Shown: positions 63,876 through 64,000 of the stretch, piece after piece
How positions within the stretch are numbered: position 1 is the first letter of the stretch
Layout: each line of letters begins with the position of its first letter
NCBI GenBank assembly: GCA_024278595.1
Contig: JAJRSW010000011.1
Coordinates: 78,636-142,635, forward strand
Source: Fidelibacterota bacterium
GTDB taxonomy: Bacteria > Fidelibacterota > UBA8477 > JABMPR01
DNA: 64,000 nucleotides
Direction of reading: 5' to 3'
Program-made: the position numbers and the translations under genes
Notes under the pieces: generated by a model
The model's database searches: none
The model's input: the letters and a program-made list of their open reading frames with translations, nothing else
Told to the model about the DNA's origin: nothing

Positions 63876-64000
63876 TAACCTGCATTATTCATGAGTTATT
63901 GCCACAAAGACACTAAACCACGAATATTATTAAAGTTAAGAACAAGGTCATTATAAACAGAATTATTTGCATCTGTGAGTGATAAGTTTTGATAAGTATA
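63876..64000. repeat. Repeat family 2, copy 3, cut by the window edge
   Basis: It begins TAACCTGCATTATTCATGA and follows the other two copies for 125 bp (GCCACAAAGACACTAAACC, then ATTTGCATCTGTGAGTGAT). The right terminus would lie beyond 64000. Confidence 0.75.

Noticed and set aside
1-64000. tRNA or rRNA genes, prophage, plasmid origin
   Set aside because: I looked for cloverleaf patterns, rRNA-like text, integrases and transposases on both strands and saw none; a tRNA scan was not possible here.

Overview
The window comes from a Gram-negative bacterium with an anaerobic or facultative metabolism. The evidence for a Gram-negative envelope is an ExbB-ExbD-ExbD-TonB cluster, a class A penicillin-binding protein, lipoproteins with lipoboxes, a PorV-like outer-membrane protein, and secreted proteins ending in FlgD-like or type IX-like sorting domains. 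This mix, with VCBS/Ig-like surface proteins, a dockerin-bearing protease and USP-linked permeases, is typical of the Fibrobacterota-Chlorobiota-Bacteroidota side of the tree, in particular Marinimicrobia/Neomarinimicrobiota-like genomes. That placement is inferred from gene content, not from a marker gene.

Layout. 1-5.8 kb: a truncated secreted Ig-like protein, a lipoprotein, AMP nucleosidase and PBP1A. 6.1-10.6 kb: a central carbon operon on the minus strand (KorA-KorB, then class I fumarase alpha-beta). 11-16.9 kb: a Lon-like protease, a frameshifted aldehyde dehydrogenase and a sphingosine-phosphate-lyase-like PLP enzyme. 17-25 kb: a surface protein, LD-carboxypeptidase, YqgE, a penicillin-acylase-family enzyme and a short GlpD. 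25-30.3 kb: two tandem copies of an SLC13 permease plus universal stress protein pair. 30.6-35.7 kb: aconitase and RecQ. 36-40.4 kb: a LOG-family enzyme, an FMN-binding membrane protein broken by two in-frame TAA codons, an asparaginase remnant, and a ParB-like/radical-SAM pair. 40.7-42.8 kb: TonB/ExbD/ExbD/ExbB. 43-56.7 kb: envelope and secreted proteins (CtpA, VCBS/Ig protein, two subtilases, PorV-like, TonB-domain lipoprotein) with tryptophanase. 56.9-63.8 kb: GatE, GatD and a three-gene 2-hydroxyacyl-CoA dehydratase-type operon.

How it fits together. Secreted proteases, tryptophanase, a CoA-ester dehydratase with its ATP-dependent activator, ferredoxin-linked 2-oxoacid oxidation, oxygen-sensitive fumarase and dicarboxylate-type permeases suggest amino-acid fermentation feeding a partial TCA cycle. 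The most unusual coding signal is a complete GatD-GatE pair, the tRNA-dependent amidotransferase known as the archaeal form, in a clearly bacterial context.

Intergenic space is crowded with small non-coding repeats: at least three families with terminal inverted repeats and several copies each, one further 210-bp element, and several perfect hairpins. Four decayed genes are visible (HipB-like antitoxin, aldehyde dehydrogenase, FMN-binding protein, short asparaginase). No tRNA, rRNA, CRISPR array or transposase gene was seen.
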